Positions 22,306 through 34,132 of a stretch of DNA of 64,000 nt are shown here, piece after piece; the stretch's first letter is position 1; every line of letters begins with the position of its first letter. Both the position numbers and the translations under genes were made by a program. Source of the DNA: Guillardia theta CCMP2712 (Eukaryota; Cryptophyceae; Pyrenomonadales; Geminigeraceae); NCBI RefSeq assembly GCF_000315625.1, contig NW_005434656.1:417741-481740 (forward strand), given 5' to 3'. The notes under the pieces were generated by a model. It was not told the DNA's origin. It searched no databases and saw only the letters and a program-made list of their open reading frames with translations.

Positions 22306-22499
22306 GAAATTTCCATACAATTTAAAAATTACTTGTAAAGTTTTATTGTAGACAATGACTATATATTGATTTAAATGACTACTACTATCGTAAAACAGTA
22401 TAAATAACTAAAGTTTTCTAGGTACGCTGTTTTAAAATCACGCTATTTTAGACGCTCACATGGCTGCCCCGCCAGGCTTCAAATGAAGGCTAGCAGACC

Positions 22500-25400
22500 A
22501 TGAAGCGACGAAGAGAGGAGGAGGGGGAGGAAGAGGAGGAGCAGGAGGAAGTGGTGGAGGTAGAAGGAGAAGATGAGATGCAAGACAGCTTCATCGACCC
22601 TCAGGAGGAGGAGGATGACCTCGCTCATCAGCATCACCTGCTGTCCGCGGTTGTTCCAGGGGGTGACGGTAGGGGTGACGGTAGTGAACAAGACGAGTTG
22701 GACGACAACGAAGCAGGATCTTCAGACCTCCTGCATGATGTGCAACATGAACATGAGCTGCATGATGGGTGGGAGGATGCAGAACATGTTGATCTCGAGA
22801 AAGAGTTGAACGATGGCTCTGACGAGGAAATCGAAGACGTCCGGCAAGGAAAGCAAGTGGGTGGGGATCAAGAGCCGGCAGATGAATGCGAGGACCCAGG
22901 TCATGCTGCTGTGTACGAGGCCCAGTCGCCTACCACACAACATCACGTTAGTTTCGATGTCGACGATTCTGTTGTTTCCAACGCCTGCTCGTCGTCGCAT
23001 GTGCGGATGTTGGAAGAGTCCATCGTGGTTGAGGTGGGGAACCGAAACAGGTACAAGCTGCAGCTAGAAGCCGAGATGGAGAAGAATGCCAAGGCATCAG
23101 CAAGGATCGCATCCTTGCAGACTGAGAACGAGCACCTGAATGTCAGGTGCTCTGAGTACCAGAGGAGCAGCAGCTCCAAGGACCTGCTGCTGAAGAGCCT
23201 TGAGGCAGAGATCTCAGAGCTGAGGAGGCAGCTCTTGGACAAGTCGAGTGAAGCTGAAGCTCAGCACAAGGAGCATATTAGCAAGATGCAGTCAGAGCTA
23301 TTCGACAAGTCCAAGGAGGTCATGACCTTGCAGAAGGAGCTGGAGCTGTCTCGCATGTCCGAGAGTGATCTGAAGCAGACCGTCACTCGGCTGGAGGAAC
23401 GGATCAGCAACCTGACACAGAGCCTGCAGCAGCCAGCGGAGCATGGTCTAGTGGCCCCGGAGAGTGAAGAGTCTTTGAGAAGCCAAGTCAAGGAGGGAGA
23501 GATACTGGCCAAGCACCTCCGACTGCAGGTGTCTCAGCTGAAGGCCGACGCTGCCAAGGCTGTGGAGTTCCAGAAGGAGCTGATAAGGTGAAGGAGGAGG
23601 AAGGCGTGCAGCTGTGTTTGACCTTCCTGTCTTAGTCTGCGGTCGATCAAGTTCGAGGCCGAGGAGGCGAACTCCAGATGCGCCCTGCTGGAAGCTAAAC
23701 TCAAGGACTCGACTGCCAACGAGTCGCAGCTGATGGTGGAGAAGGAAAGGCTGCAGGATTGGGAGGTCTCATTGACTGGTCGCCTGCTCGGGCTGACAGA
23801 CGTGCAGGTATCGCTCAAGTTGTGCATGCCAGACTGCCGATCCCCTTCCGACGTGGTGAACTGCTTCCGCAACCTGCAGCAGCGGAACCTGCTCTTGGAG
23901 GCAGACGTGGCTTCTCTGCGGGAAAAGTGCAGCAGGTGTGAAGGAGCATGTGAGAGGAGCAGGGGCTGACTGCGTCACAAGCCTTGAGGGAAGCGCCAAG
24001 ACTCTCCGGGACAACAATGTGCAGCTCCAAGGAGAGGTGCAGACGTTGAAGGGAAGGGCGGAACAGCTGGAGACTGAGCTCCATATGGCCAAGGCTGCTG
24101 TATGCTCCCCTCGGGCTTCTCCTGTGGCTGCTAACTCGCTGGATGTCCTGCAGAGGGAGCGAGAGGTCTACTTGGCTTCGATGGACCGCGAGATGCTGGC
24201 ATCGTTCAAGGCGGAGGAGGTGCTCCTTCGAGACCAGAAGGTGTTGGAGCAGCAGAAGACGATCGAGAAGCTGCAAGCTGATGTGAGCGGGACGGCAATG
24301 CTGATGTGGTCCTCTCACCTCGCCCCGCAGATCAAGGCGCACAAGGAGCAGCTCAGGTCGAACGCCTCGCAGCACTCAGCCAGGACGAGCAAGCTGGAGG
24401 CGGAGATCGGAAGCCTCAAAGACGAGCTCAACAACAACTCGGGGGAGCTGAAGCGATGCAGGAACGAGATGGAGAGGTACAAGAGCAACCTCGAGAAATA
24501 CCAGACCAGCCTCGAGAAGTCCGAGGCCCTGCTAGAGTCCAGCAAGGCAGAGCTGGAGCAGCTGAAGAAGGAGAGCGCGGGCGTGAAGGAGGAGGCAAGC
24601 GTCTCTTCCCTCATGCCGCCGTCAGATCTGACCTTCTCCTCCCGTAGCTCCGCGTGGAGAAAGAGAAAGTAGCCAAGTCAGCTGCTCTCCAAGGTAAGGT
24701 CGATGAACTAGAGGGCAAGCACAAGGAGGCGGAGGAGAAGCTGAAGGCCTCGCTGCAGAAGTCGACCACAGGTGCTGCTGTCCACCCATCATGTCCCACC
24801 GCACCGCACGTGTGCGCTGACATCTCCTCCTTTCCTCCTCCAGATATCGACAACTTGAAGAAGAACTTTGCGAAGCTCCGCGCCAAGTTCGAGCAGGCGC
24901 AGGTGGACTAGGCTGCTGATGGTGGTATCGGGAGGCTGACGAGGAGGCTGCCAGGAGGTCGTCCGGCTGGTCCCGCTGCTGTTCGGCTACGTCATCACGG
25001 TCACTCAAGGGAAGAAGGTGGAAGGAAAAGACTACCAGGCGATCATCAAGGTTGTTTGCTGCCCACCTTCATTCTCATCTCTCACTCGCGTTCCTCTGCT
25101 CTCTCCACTCCTCCTCTCCCTCTCCTCCTTTCTCTTCTCCTCTGCCTCCCCTCCTTTCTCTTCCCCTCTCTTCTCTCTTCTCTTCCACTTCCAACTGATC
25201 TCATTCACCTCTCCATATCTTCGTACTTTCCTCCTCTGATCTCCTACCAGGCCATCCCCAAGTTTGCGGAGCAGGACAAGTCTGAATCCTTCGTGCTGAG
25301 AGCGTCAATGCCGGCAGACTCCAGCAAGGACCCAACTCTCTTCCTGCAGAACGCCTGCGAGGTGATCCCTGCTGTTCCTCTTGCCCTCCTCCTCCTCATA

Positions 25401-25831
25401 TCGGGCAGTCGGAGAACGTCAAGAAACACAAGGAAAAGTTCCTAAGCGAGCCCTCCAGTCCCTTGAAAGAAGGTTCTTCCCATCCCCTACCTCCCCCCTC
25501 GCCTCTCCTTCCCCCCCCCTCCTTCCTTCCTATGCCTTCTGCTCCCCCTTCTATCAACATTTCCTATCCTCCCCCCTTCGCACATCTTTACTTCCCTCCT
25601 CCTCCTGCTCTCGTTGACCATCGCTCCCCAGCCGGGGTCTCTGCGTTCCTGTCTGCCATCTTGGTCGATCGCTTCGAGAACTTGCAAAAGGTTTTGATTC
25701 CTTCTCATCCTTCCCCTCCGTCAGCCTCTCCCCCCGTCCTCTCCTTCTCATCGTCTCTGTTGCTTCTAACCGCCAAGTTGTAGGAGCACGCGAGCAAACC
25801 CAAAGCTGGGGAAGCTGCCGGACAAAGTTGA
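22500..25831 (+). CDS. MAD1: Spindle assembly checkpoint protein MAD1, 11 exons, 833 aa
   Basis: Long coiled-coil protein ending in the Mad1 C-terminal RWD-like domain. Exons: 22500-23587, 23636-23935, 23982-24282, 24331-24582, 24648-24771, 24844-24902, 24955-25050, 25251-25361, 25409-25472, 25632-25690 and 25784-25831; every junction keeps phase (2502 nt). The first about 160 residues are acidic and low-complexity. Coiled coil runs from about 170 to 700, broken by LQDWEVSLTGRLLG...SPSDVVNCFRNLQQ, a segment type seen in Mad1. The decisive part is residues 709-818: EVVRLVPLLFGYVITV, FVLRASMPAD, then SAFLSAILVDRF, matching the family pattern (LLFGYxI, YxLxSMYAE, SIPAFLSxLTLELF). Mad1 recruits Mad2 to unattached kinetochores and to nuclear pores. 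I could not point to the Mad2-binding motif with confidence. Stopping at 24911 instead would lose the C-terminal domain. Confidence 0.88.
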
Positions 25832-25929
25832 AGTCAGTGCTTGTTTCAAGGCTTTCCGAAGTTCTGTTGGCAATAAACACTGAGCACAACAACTGACTCA
25901 GTCGACCATCTCACCTCAGCCTAACTCCG

Positions 25930-26330
25930 GGTATCATGGCATAATGGCCTGGCCCAGTAGTATGCCCGCCCCCCCCCGCCGCCGGCATGCAGTGCCGTAC
26001 GGTCACTGTCAGTCAACATAATTTGTACCCTCCGCAGGGGGGAATTGAAATAGGCTATTAATCGGCCAATAATTTACTAGCACAATACCAGCACAATTGA
26101 AATCAAATCTAAACTTAGTGGCACAATACAGGCACAGTACCGGCACAATACTAGCACAATTGAAATCAGCCAGTAATTTACTGGCACAATTGACACACAA
26201 ACAGCATCAAACCTGGAGTAGATGGCACACTAGTTGAACAATACTGAGCACAATTGAAATCGGCTAGAAATTTACCAGGAAGTTTACAGTGAATTACTGG
26301 CACATTTCGCCTTCCCCTCTCTGACCTTTA
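25930..26330. repeat. AT-rich degenerate repeats (GCACAAT / GAAATC words)
   Basis: After a short C-rich stretch (25965-26000), 26030-26310 holds irregular repeats of GCACAATACxxGCACAATTGAAATC and TTTACTGGCACAAT. At least four CACAATTGAAATC copies are visible (about 26092, 26154, 26247 and a variant at 26042). No coding potential. The block sits directly upstream of the intronless gene at 26370 and shares its lower GC. Confidence 0.7.
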
Positions 26331-26369
26331 TAATGCCTTCTGCTCTCCCTCCTTACCAGAAACTGGGTA

Positions 26370-28583
26370 ATGTCCACGCAAAGGGTGAACGTAACTCGGT
26401 TGAAGAAACTGGCTGCGCAGTTCCTCGATCAAGTCTTCGATGACCAGTTTGCCAAGCTGTCCTACAACGATATGAGATTGAAGATTGGCCAAAGTGAGTT
26501 GGCTTGGTCTTGGCACACCTTGCTCCCCTGCCTGGTGCGAACTGTTCGCGACATCCGAACCAAATTTGGGCTCCCATTTCCAGGTGATTACACACTCTTC
26601 GAGACTTACAACTTTGCCACGGACAGCATGCGAGTGTTTCTGATACACTACCACCCCGACAAGACATTTGGATCGAACTCCGTGCTCGAACGCGATGTCA
26701 TAGAGAAGGCCAACATTGTCTTTTCCAAGTTGCAGGATCTACACCTTCAGACAAAGCAAAGATTCAATATGCGAAACCACTACAATTGGTGGGATATTCT
26801 ACAGTCTCTACTGGATTTCAATGCGACATCCTGTCTGCACAGGACCAAGACCGACGAGTCTCGCTCCGAAAGGCTAAAACGTCAACTGGAGTACGAATAT
26901 CAGATTGACGCACTGTGGCCACACAACAATCCAGACTTGAAGATGAGGAAGATGGATCTTGACAAGAAACGTTTGTTCACACGGAAGGAATACATGTTTC
27001 TCAATGGATACAGAAAAATGCAGATTTTGGACTTAGAACTGAAGAGCAAAGGATTCAACGTGGAACAAGACGAGGATAAGCTTCCAGTCGAGTCAGAACG
27101 CAACACATCCGCTTGCCTGCTTCCTGAGGAATATTGCCCGCTTGCCACCAAGGACCAGCTGGCCTACGAGGTGTTTTTGAATCCAAAAGTTGTGTACAAG
27201 GGATGGAACATGAACGAGCCCTGTCACCTCTTCCGTAAGATCCGCGACATGAAGGATACACTCTGCATTGACAACATTCGGAAGGAATGGAATTACAACC
27301 CCAGAACACTCGAAGAGACCAAGGGTGTGATCCGTTACATTCTGGACATTATTCCTGCATTCTTGTTCAAGGATGAACAAAATCCAGTGATTACAATGTT
27401 TGATACCAAGGATGATGCGAAGTTCGAGGATCAGCTGCAAAACGTCGAAACCATGATTCTGTTTGTTCGTGAGACCATGGCCCTGCTTATCAAGTGCGCT
27501 AGCCTTCATCAAGGGCCTCAGACCACTTGTACCCACCAGAGATGTGGCCGCAAGAAGCTTTCCAACATACGGCAATCAGATCCGAACGAGAACAACTGGG
27601 ACAGAGTGAAACTCCAAGAGATCCAAGAGAAGTGGAACGTCATGAAGAATAGGTTGAGAACCATGACCTCTGACAATGGATTGGAAGTGATTGCCGATGC
27701 CCTCGCATTGGTGCTGGCCTCAGTGCATGACTGCAACGAGATCAAGTTGAACTTCAAGATGTTGGACATCAACATGAAGATCTTTCACGGAACCCCAATA
27801 TTCATCCGCCATCATTTCCACAAGGACCTTCATCAGGACCCATCTCGTGTGGACAGTATGTGTGACTGGATCAAAATCTCTCTTGACTCCCTGCTTGCTG
27901 GCGATGCAACTATCAAGGACAGGCTATTATCTGGTGAGTGCAAGGCGTATGATCTGGTCATGAATGCTTGCATGATGCAATTGATCACCCGCGAGGATTA
28001 TCCTACCAGTACGAATCTACCCTTCATGATGCGATACGACAAGATGCGACTTCGCCAATTCAGGTTGGAGTTTCGAATGGACTGTCTGAGTGTCTCTATG
28101 TTGGGCATTGCTTTGCAACGACTGAGCCGGATCCCCGTTGATTCATCGGATATTCAAGGCAAGCTTATCCAATTCTTCAACAACTACCGTCTGTCCATAG
28201 AGGCTGATACGGCCTTTCCCGAATTCGAGACCAAACAGTACTCCTACGACTTTGTCATTGATTCCCTTCGACGTCACCTCATAGAAGAGGACAAGAACTG
28301 GCTCGCCACCGCGCTATCAGTCGAAGACCCCATCGCTGAACTTTTTGCCTTTCCTGACATACTATGGAATGCCTCCATCATCTCGGTAACCAAGAAATGG
28401 ATGGACATTCTAGCAATGGAACAGCCTCCGGCTTTTGATATCAACTCGGTGCAACGCTTTCCGGTCAAGCAGGTTTACCGTCGCATTTTTCTCAACGCGT
28501 GCTTGTTCCGCAAACTTCTCCATGCCAAGAAGAAACTCTTTAACGGTCCTTTCCGCCGGACCCTTGTTCGGAAGGTTTTGTAG
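26370..28583 (+). CDS. TCP11-like protein with an N-terminal HPD (J-like) segment, single exon, 737 aa
   Basis: One uninterrupted reading frame. Near residues 80-125 FLIHYHPDKTFG and a following helix (EKANIVFSKLQDL) look like helices II-III of a J domain with the HPD motif. The C-terminal half shows the T-complex-protein-11 pattern: a region around DALALVLASVHD, then LPFMMRYDKMRLRQFRLEF, which matches the TCP11/Sok1 motif LPxxxxxDxxRLRxF. TCP11-family proteins are linked to cAMP/PKA signalling in yeast (SOK1) and sperm; function here is unknown. Base composition is clearly more AT-rich and codon choice less GC-biased than in neighbouring genes, there are no introns in 2.2 kb, and an AT-rich repeat block precedes it. 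A retrocopy or an acquired gene are both possible. ATG at 26370 (MSTQRVNVTRLKK) is the first in frame. Confidence 0.82.
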   Translation: MSTQRVNVTRLKKLAAQFLDQVFDDQFAKLSYNDMRLKIGQSELAWSWHTLLPCLVRTVRDIRTKFGLPFPGDYTLFETYNFATDSMRVFLIHYHPDKTFGSNSVLERDVIEKANIVFSKLQDLHLQTKQRFNMRNHYNWWDILQSLLDFNATSCLHRTKTDESRSERLKRQLEYEYQIDALWPHNNPDLKMRKMDLDKKRLFTRKEYMFLNGYRKMQILDLELKSKGFNVEQDEDKLPVESERNTSACLLPEEYCPLATKDQLAYEVFLNPKVVYKGWNMNEPCHLFRKIRDMKDTLCIDNIRKEWNYNPRTLEETKGVIRYILDIIPAFLFKDEQNPVITMFDTKDDAKFEDQLQNVETMILFVRETMALLIKCASLHQGPQTTCTHQRCGRKKLSNIRQSDPNENNWDRVKLQEIQEKWNVMKNRLRTMTSDNGLEVIADALALVLASVHDCNEIKLNFKMLDINMKIFHGTPIFIRHHFHKDLHQDPSRVDSMCDWIKISLDSLLAGDATIKDRLLSGECKAYDLVMNACMMQLITREDYPTSTNLPFMMRYDKMRLRQFRLEFRMDCLSVSMLGIALQRLSRIPVDSSDIQGKLIQFFNNYRLSIEADTAFPEFETKQYSYDFVIDSLRRHLIEEDKNWLATALSVEDPIAELFAFPDILWNASIISVTKKWMDILAMEQPPAFDINSVQRFPVKQVYRRIFLNACLFRKLLHAKKKLFNGPFRRTLVRKVL

Positions 28584-28608
28584 ATGTCGTAATTTATCCA
28601 AAGGAAAT

Positions 28609-28627
28609 AATAAACGAGTCGTTTATT
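28609..28627. terminator. Palindrome 3' of the TCP11-like gene, possible 3'-end signal
   Basis: AATAAACGA, one G, TCGTTTATT: a perfect 9-bp inverted repeat with a 1-base centre, 26 bp after the stop. It carries AATAAA on both strands, so it could direct 3' processing from either side. Role inferred. Confidence 0.4.
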
Positions 28628-28629
28628 TC

Positions 28630-28930
28630 GATATGACAGAATCGTTCACAAGCAATGCCAGACAGAGACTGACCGATTGATTGGGACCACGAAGGGTACG
28701 GGGGGAGACTGTCTCATCTTAGAGGAGGCGGCATACTGCGAATGCGTGACCCCGCAACGGGAAGGTCGCTCTTTGCGACTAAAAGTGCATTGAGCTGGCC
28801 TGCCCTGCCTGCAAGGCCGACGGGAAGGCACACGAGCGCCGGGTGTTTGAGGCAGCATGGCTTCACGCGCGTATGGTTCTACAGTATGATGAACTAGCCT
28901 AGCAGGTGTGAACAAAAAGTTTCAGTCGGA
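28630..28930. other. Gap between TCP11-like gene and tRNA, nothing recognised
   Basis: Ordinary mixed-composition sequence with no splice-flanked open frame, repeat or RNA fold that I can support. Confidence 0.4.
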
Positions 28931-28935
28931 GCTTC

Positions 28936-29007
28936 GCCCGATGTGGGGCTCGAACCCACGACCACAAGGTTAAGAGCCTTGCGCTCTGCCGACTGAGCTA
29001 ACCGGGC
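28936..29007 (-). tRNA. tRNA-Lys (CUU)
   Basis: On the minus strand a 72-nt cloverleaf: acceptor stem GCCCGGU pairing with AUCGGGC, D arm TAGCTCAGTCGG, anticodon arm CAAGG-CUCUUAA-CCUUG with anticodon CUU (Lys), and T arm GTGGG-TTCGAGC-CCCAC. No intron and no encoded CCA. An oligo-T run about 15 nt downstream (28915-28920 read on the minus strand) is a Pol III terminator. Confidence 0.97.
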
Positions 29008-29308
29008 ACGTGAAGTTGAGGTAAATGACTATTTTTATAGTCTATTGTTGGATTCAATTGTTGTGGTATGAGGGGCGCCATCGGTTTATATTGCAGGACT
29101 AGGCGGGTTTTTGACAATTTTATAGTTTATTGCAAGTTTAATGGACATGATTGAGTTTGAAAAATGCAAGGAGCGAGGGGGGCAGGAGAGAGGGGAAGGA
29201 AGAGGAAGAAGAGAAGGATCAGGGAGCAGGAGGGGGATAGAAGAGGAATTCCAAGGAAGGGAAAGGTCATAGGATGGATCTTGCCAACTGTAACTGTCTC
29301 TGCAGAGC

Positions 29309-31859
29309 ATGAATCTTGCAGGAAAGCTTCAACAAGCCCTGAGGAACTCAGCGGCCAAGAAGTCAAGGCTTGAGTCCTTGCGCAAAGAGCTGTAACGCGG
29401 CTCATCTCCTCTACCCGCTTCTCTGACTTGATCCTGAAGGCTTGCAATAGAAGCAAAGTCCAGCAAGAATGCAAGCTCTAGAACAACTGGCTCGGAAGGC
29501 GGCATTCCGCATATGCAAGCTCATGGAAACAAACTTGAGATCAGAGCTGAGGAGGAGCAGGTGGGAGCAGGTGAACTGTCAGGTGGGGATGAGGCAACAG
29601 ACGAGGCTGCTCCCCCGCATCTTCCACTGACATCTCAAGGCACTCGATTCTCGCCCTGTGCCGAATGTGAAATGAATCAGCAGGTGAGGAAATCCCACGG
29701 ACAAAGGAGGAGGAGGAGACTGTTCTAGGAGAGTACTCCCTCTACGCGGCTCCTTCCCATCAGCAGAGTTGCGATGCTGCCAGCAGCCTCAGGGAGCAGC
29801 CATGGCAGGAGGCGGCTGAGCGGCTCCATGAGTACGAGGAGATCATCGTGGACTTGCATGCTCGCATGCAGAACATGCTGCAAGTGGTGAGATGGGGGAG
29901 GGGGCAGAGGGAATCTCGTGATGCGATGCCTGTCAGGTACATACGGTAGCGCAAGAGTACCAGCAGGAGAGAGCGACTCTCGAGAAGGAGCTGAGCGAGC
30001 AGAGAGCGCGGCAGGAGGAGGAGGTTGGTCGTGCGTTGAGAAGCTTGCTTGACTTGATTGCTCTCTTCCCTGTTTGTGCTCTTCATCTCGCCCTTGTGAG
30101 TTTGCGATCAGCTCAGAGCTGCGCGAGAAGAATTGAGAGGCGCGCTGAGCAAAGTCGACGAGATGAAGTTGAAACAGCAAAATCGCGCGGTAAGGACGTG
30201 AGAAATGGTCTACCCACTGACAACTTGATTGCAGCACGCGGAAGAACAACTGCGAGTCGAACTTGCGGCAAGTCGGAGGGAGGAACAAGAAGTCTGTCGC
30301 TCTTGATGTCTGCAGGGCCTCCTGACATGTTGCACTCCAGGCGAGGGAGCTGTTGGATTACTTCAGAGACAAGTTCCTTGAGATGGGGGCAGGGAGTGCG
30401 AGAGCAGCTGCATCCTCTGAGTCGAGCTGCCTCCGACAAACTTCGTGTCGTTCGAGGAGCAAGCAGACTTCGCAGGAGGTCGAGCAACCCGTGCAGCTGT
30501 TTGCTCGCAGCCTTCACCCGATTGCTCACAGGATGTCCGAGCTCGAGAGCTGGAGGTGTTTGACCGATTGGTTGACCGTTGACAATTGAGAAGAGGCCGC
30601 AGGTTGCGATGCGAGGAGCTCGGCAAGGAGAACAGAACTCTGACGCGAAGACTTGTTTGCCTCGAGGAGGAGAACATGGACCTGAAGCATGTGAGAGCTC
30701 GCGTGAAGAGTGGGGATGGGAGCAGAAGAGGGAAGAGGAAGAGAGAAGGGAGGGGAGGGGAGGGGAGGGGAGGGGGGCAGAGTTTGGTTGTCTCGTCACG
30801 AAGTGGAGGAGAGCAAGTGATCTGAAGAGGTTCAGGCGAGGGCGACGATGAAGAAAGACTCGAGCAAGGTGCTGCGAACGAGTGAGGTCTGTCTGCAGGG
30901 GATGCAGGTGAGAGAGGGAGGAGGGAGGGAGTTGACCGACGCGACTCGCCAGCGGAAGCTTGCAGCTCAACGCCAGCAGCTGCGAGCGTATGAGATAAGA
31001 AGAAGAGAAGACGACAAGTACATCAGCAGACTAGAGAAGAAGGTGATAGAGGTAAGCAAAGGCCCCCCTGCTCTCCTTCTCTTCCTTCTGCTCTCTCTTC
31101 GCTTGATCGTTGAGCTAGTTGTACCATGCGGTTTCTTGGCCTTTCAGTATGATGGAAGCACCCGGAGACGAGCGTCCGCCAGATTTTCCCTCATCCCTCT
31201 CTCCTCGTCCTCTTCCTCCTCATACACAACAAGAAGATCATCCTGCTGACCTTCAAGAACCAACCGAACTCTCTCCTCCTCACCGCGAGCAGGCGCCTCA
31301 GCCGCACGACCAGCCGGAGCACCCGAAGGAGAGCAGCGGGCAGACGCCCAACGATGGCTGCAGCTTAGACGCCCTCACCGAGGAGGGGAGCAGCGAGAAG
31401 GGAGGGTCGACGGACCACTCCAGCTCTGCTCCTCCTCCCTCACGACCAGACCTGCGCGACGACTTGGTGCTGTCCTCTGACGGTCGAGGAGGAAGCGAGC
31501 GAGGGACAGGAGAAGTCGAGGACGAGACAGCGAGGGAACAAGAGGGACTAGACGGCGAGGAAGGAAGCGAGGAAACTGATGGAGGAGGAGGAGAGGAGGA
31601 GGGGAAGGGGGGAAAGACGGTCAAGGGAGAAGCATCTGACGGAGAGGAGGGAGGAGGAGATACTTCGAGCTCGTTCGAGGTCGAGCTCCAGGCAAGGAGG
31701 AGCAGAGGGAAGAGGGGAGAGGAGAGCAGCATCGCCCTGCCGCTGTACCCACAGGATCTGATGGTGATGCAGTTGCTGTCGCATCTTTCTTGTCTTGACA
31801 CGTCGCAGAGGATGACCCGGAAGATGAGGAGGAAACTCTTCGAGGAACATTTCAAGTGA
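29309..31859 (+). CDS. Coiled-coil protein, many short exons, function unknown
   Basis: Exons with strong heptad character run through this interval on the plus strand: MNLAGKLQQALRNSAAKK (29309), a stretch with ALEQLARKAAFRICKLME (about 29470), EEIIVDLHARMQNML (about 29838), HTVAQEYQQERATLEKEL (about 29940), HAEEQLRVELAASRREE (about 30236), CEELGKENRTLTRRL (about 30612) and REDDKYISRLEKKVIE (about 31003). A long last exon (about 31150-31859) is Pro/Gly/Glu-rich and disordered, ending with LPLYPQDLMVMQLLSHLSCL. Several introns are GT-AG and short, but I could not resolve every junction; the first one (after SLRKEL) does not keep phase in my model. No catalytic domain is seen; a structural or centrosome/cytoskeletal role would be a guess. 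Confidence 0.55.
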
Positions 31860-31869
31860 AGGAGCTCTG

Positions 31870-32600
31870 AGATGCTCTTGTTTCATGTTTGTAAAGTCCT
31901 ATGTTGAACTTACCCTTCACCCTCCCTCCCTCCTCTCCCTCCCTCCCTCCCTCCCTCCTTTCCCGTTGTCTAAACAGCTTCGCCAGCTCTTGCGTCCCTT
32001 CTTTTATCTACATTCAATTCGATCCACCCTCCCTCACGCACTTGACCCCCTCCCGTCAGCTGTAGGGAGCTGGCGCGTTCATCCATAGGGGCAGCCGCTC
32101 CTGCAATGCTTGTAAGGCATCCCCCCCGCCTAGCAGGAGGAGGAGGGACCAGCTCTCGACCCTTGAGTGCGAGGGATCGCGGAGAGTTGAGGAGGAGGTC
32201 GACGTGAGACAGGCTGCATGCTGTCAGCTCCTGCCCTCCTCCTCCACACCACCACAACTACCTCCTGCTTCCCTCCCTTCCCCCCCTTCCCCTTCCCTGC
32301 ATTTTCCTTCTCCTTCTCCTCCTCCTATTCTCCCCTCACGAGTGTTACCGCGATGTGGAGGCAATCATCTTCGACTTTACCGTTAGCGTCTCCGCGTATT
32401 TCCTGCCCGAACTTTGAGCGATGAGAAGGGGGAAGAGGAGCAGGAGCAGAACAAGGGTGGAGGACAAGGGTGGGAGCATGAGCATGAGCATAAGGAGGAG
32501 CAGGACGAGGAGCAGGACAAGTAGCAGGGGGAGGAGGAGCAGGACAAGGACAAGAGTGGGGGTGAAGCGGGGAGAGCAGGAGGAGGAGGAGTCGCTACCG
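31870..32600. other. Low-complexity intergenic stretch
   Basis: CT-rich (31915-31970; 32230-32330) and GGAGCAG/GGACAAG-rich (32410-32560) sequence. Several weak open frames here are products of the repeats. No gene supported. Confidence 0.5.
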
Positions 32601-32619
32601 GAAAGCAAGGTTCTCTCGC

Positions 32620-33300
32620 TTCTGCCTGGGACTTGTCAACGTCGAGAGCTTCTGCGAGTCAAGTCTGACAAGAATCTCCAGCAGTCAGCTGCTGCTGCCA
32701 CACCTTCTCTTCTTCTCTTCTCCTCTCCTCCCGCAGCGCGTCCACTGTCACCCGCGTGAGCGAGCAAGCGGCCGGAGGAAGGCAGTCACCTATCTCTGCT
32801 GTGGTCTTGCGGGGCTTCTTCCCTTCAGCAGAGTGAGCGGCAAGAGGAGGGGAGAGACGCTGCTTCCTTCCTCTCACCTGCTGCTGCCTCTGAAACTCGT
32901 TCCGTTCTCACAAACCTGATGGCGTATGGAGGGACCACTCGCGAGTTTTCCATCCGGCGGGTCTGCCGGCATGTCAGGCGCCGCTCGCTACCCTCCAGCT
33001 CGTTACGTCGGGCATGGGGGAGAAGATCGCCCGCCAGGTCCGCTGCCTCCATCGACAATCAGTCTGTAAGGGGGTGAGCACTAGCGGGGCAGCAGAGCGA
33101 CATGCCGCCTCTGCGTCTTCTCTTCGCGTCGCCTGTAGGCTCGTGAGCTCGATACAGGTGATGGAGGAGGAGGGGACCTTGGACAAGTCCAGGTAGATTC
33201 CTCTAGTGCCAGCGTTGATGAACCTCAACTCGGCCTGCCCTTCTTCGTCGATTCTGCTCCATCTCTCAGCCAGGGCTCGCACTGACTTCCGACTGATTCA
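32620..33300 (-). other. Possible minus-strand exons
   Basis: On the minus strand SVRALAERWSRIDEEGQAEL continues to GIYLDLSK (about 33172-33285) and ends at a GTCCCC donor. A second stretch (about 32900-33040) reads LEGSERRLTCRQTRR and VVPPYAIR before a GTTTGT donor. Both look coding, but I could not connect them in phase or find a start and stop. It could be a short gene ending near 32650. No homologue recognised. Confidence 0.3.
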
Positions 33301-33589
33301 CCTCGCTTGTGCAGGATTCAAGGCGATGGTGCGCTGAGAGCAATGCATGTATGTCGCATCCTGTTGTAGGTTGAGAGTTTGCTGAAGACATCAAGGAGGG
33401 CAACGAACGGCATGGCATCCCTTCCAGATGTTCGACAGTGACTTCCTCTCTTCCTGGGTGAGAGTCAACCCATCACGAACCTCAGTCCCACTCGTCTGCG
33501 CTCCTCCCTCTCCTGCCCTCCCTCCTCCCTCTCCCTCCTCTGTCCCTCTCTTCCTGCCTCACCATTTCGCCCATCCTGAATGATCAACG

Positions 33590-33810
33590 GCCTAACTTGT
33601 AACCGTCAGTCAAACTGCCGACACTGTTGACCCCCCGTCAAGGCCCTCTCCTCCACTGCTCTCCTGATTGTCCTCGTACTGATTTTTAACTTAACTTTGA
33701 GTTAGTGCAGTGCCGGCGCTGCGCGCCGGCGCGCCGGTCTGGGTCCAGGCTCGGAGTGGCAGTGGCCGGCCGGGCGCGGGCCACCGGGCCGCCCTGATCG
33801 ATACGTCGGA
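33590..33810. other. GC island with dispersed-repeat edge
   Basis: CTGATTTTTAACTTAACTTT at 33679 is a near-copy of the sequence at 20291. It leads into a GC island (33708-33800: GCCGGCGCTGCGCGCCGGCGCGCC, GGCCGGCCGGGCGCGGGCC). Not coding. Confidence 0.6.
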
Positions 33811-34132
33811 CTCGATCCCGGCCACAGATATGTGACTGCACTGGCCCTCTGAGAACGGATGAAGGAGCAGGACCGCAAGTTCGCGCGGCCAGTGAGACTC
33901 GTCCCTTGAAGGCTACAACTTGTGAGTGCCTTCAGTCTCATTTATTACTCATTCGATTTCAAGTTTCACCCATGGAATGAGTCGAGCCAACGGGCACGAA
34001 TAGTTCGCACGTCCCTCTCAGTCTATCTAGAATAACACACAGCAAAAGAATAACAAGACGGCGCTGAAGAGAAAACCCTCGATCCCCACCACCACCGTCA
34101 GTCAGATTCTGCCTTCCTTCCTGCAGCTTCGC

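Noticed and set aside
24911-24911. Stop codon at 24909-24911 as the end of MAD1
   Set aside because: A GTGGAC donor just before it (24903) and exons to 25831 restore the diagnostic Mad1 C-terminal domain in phase.
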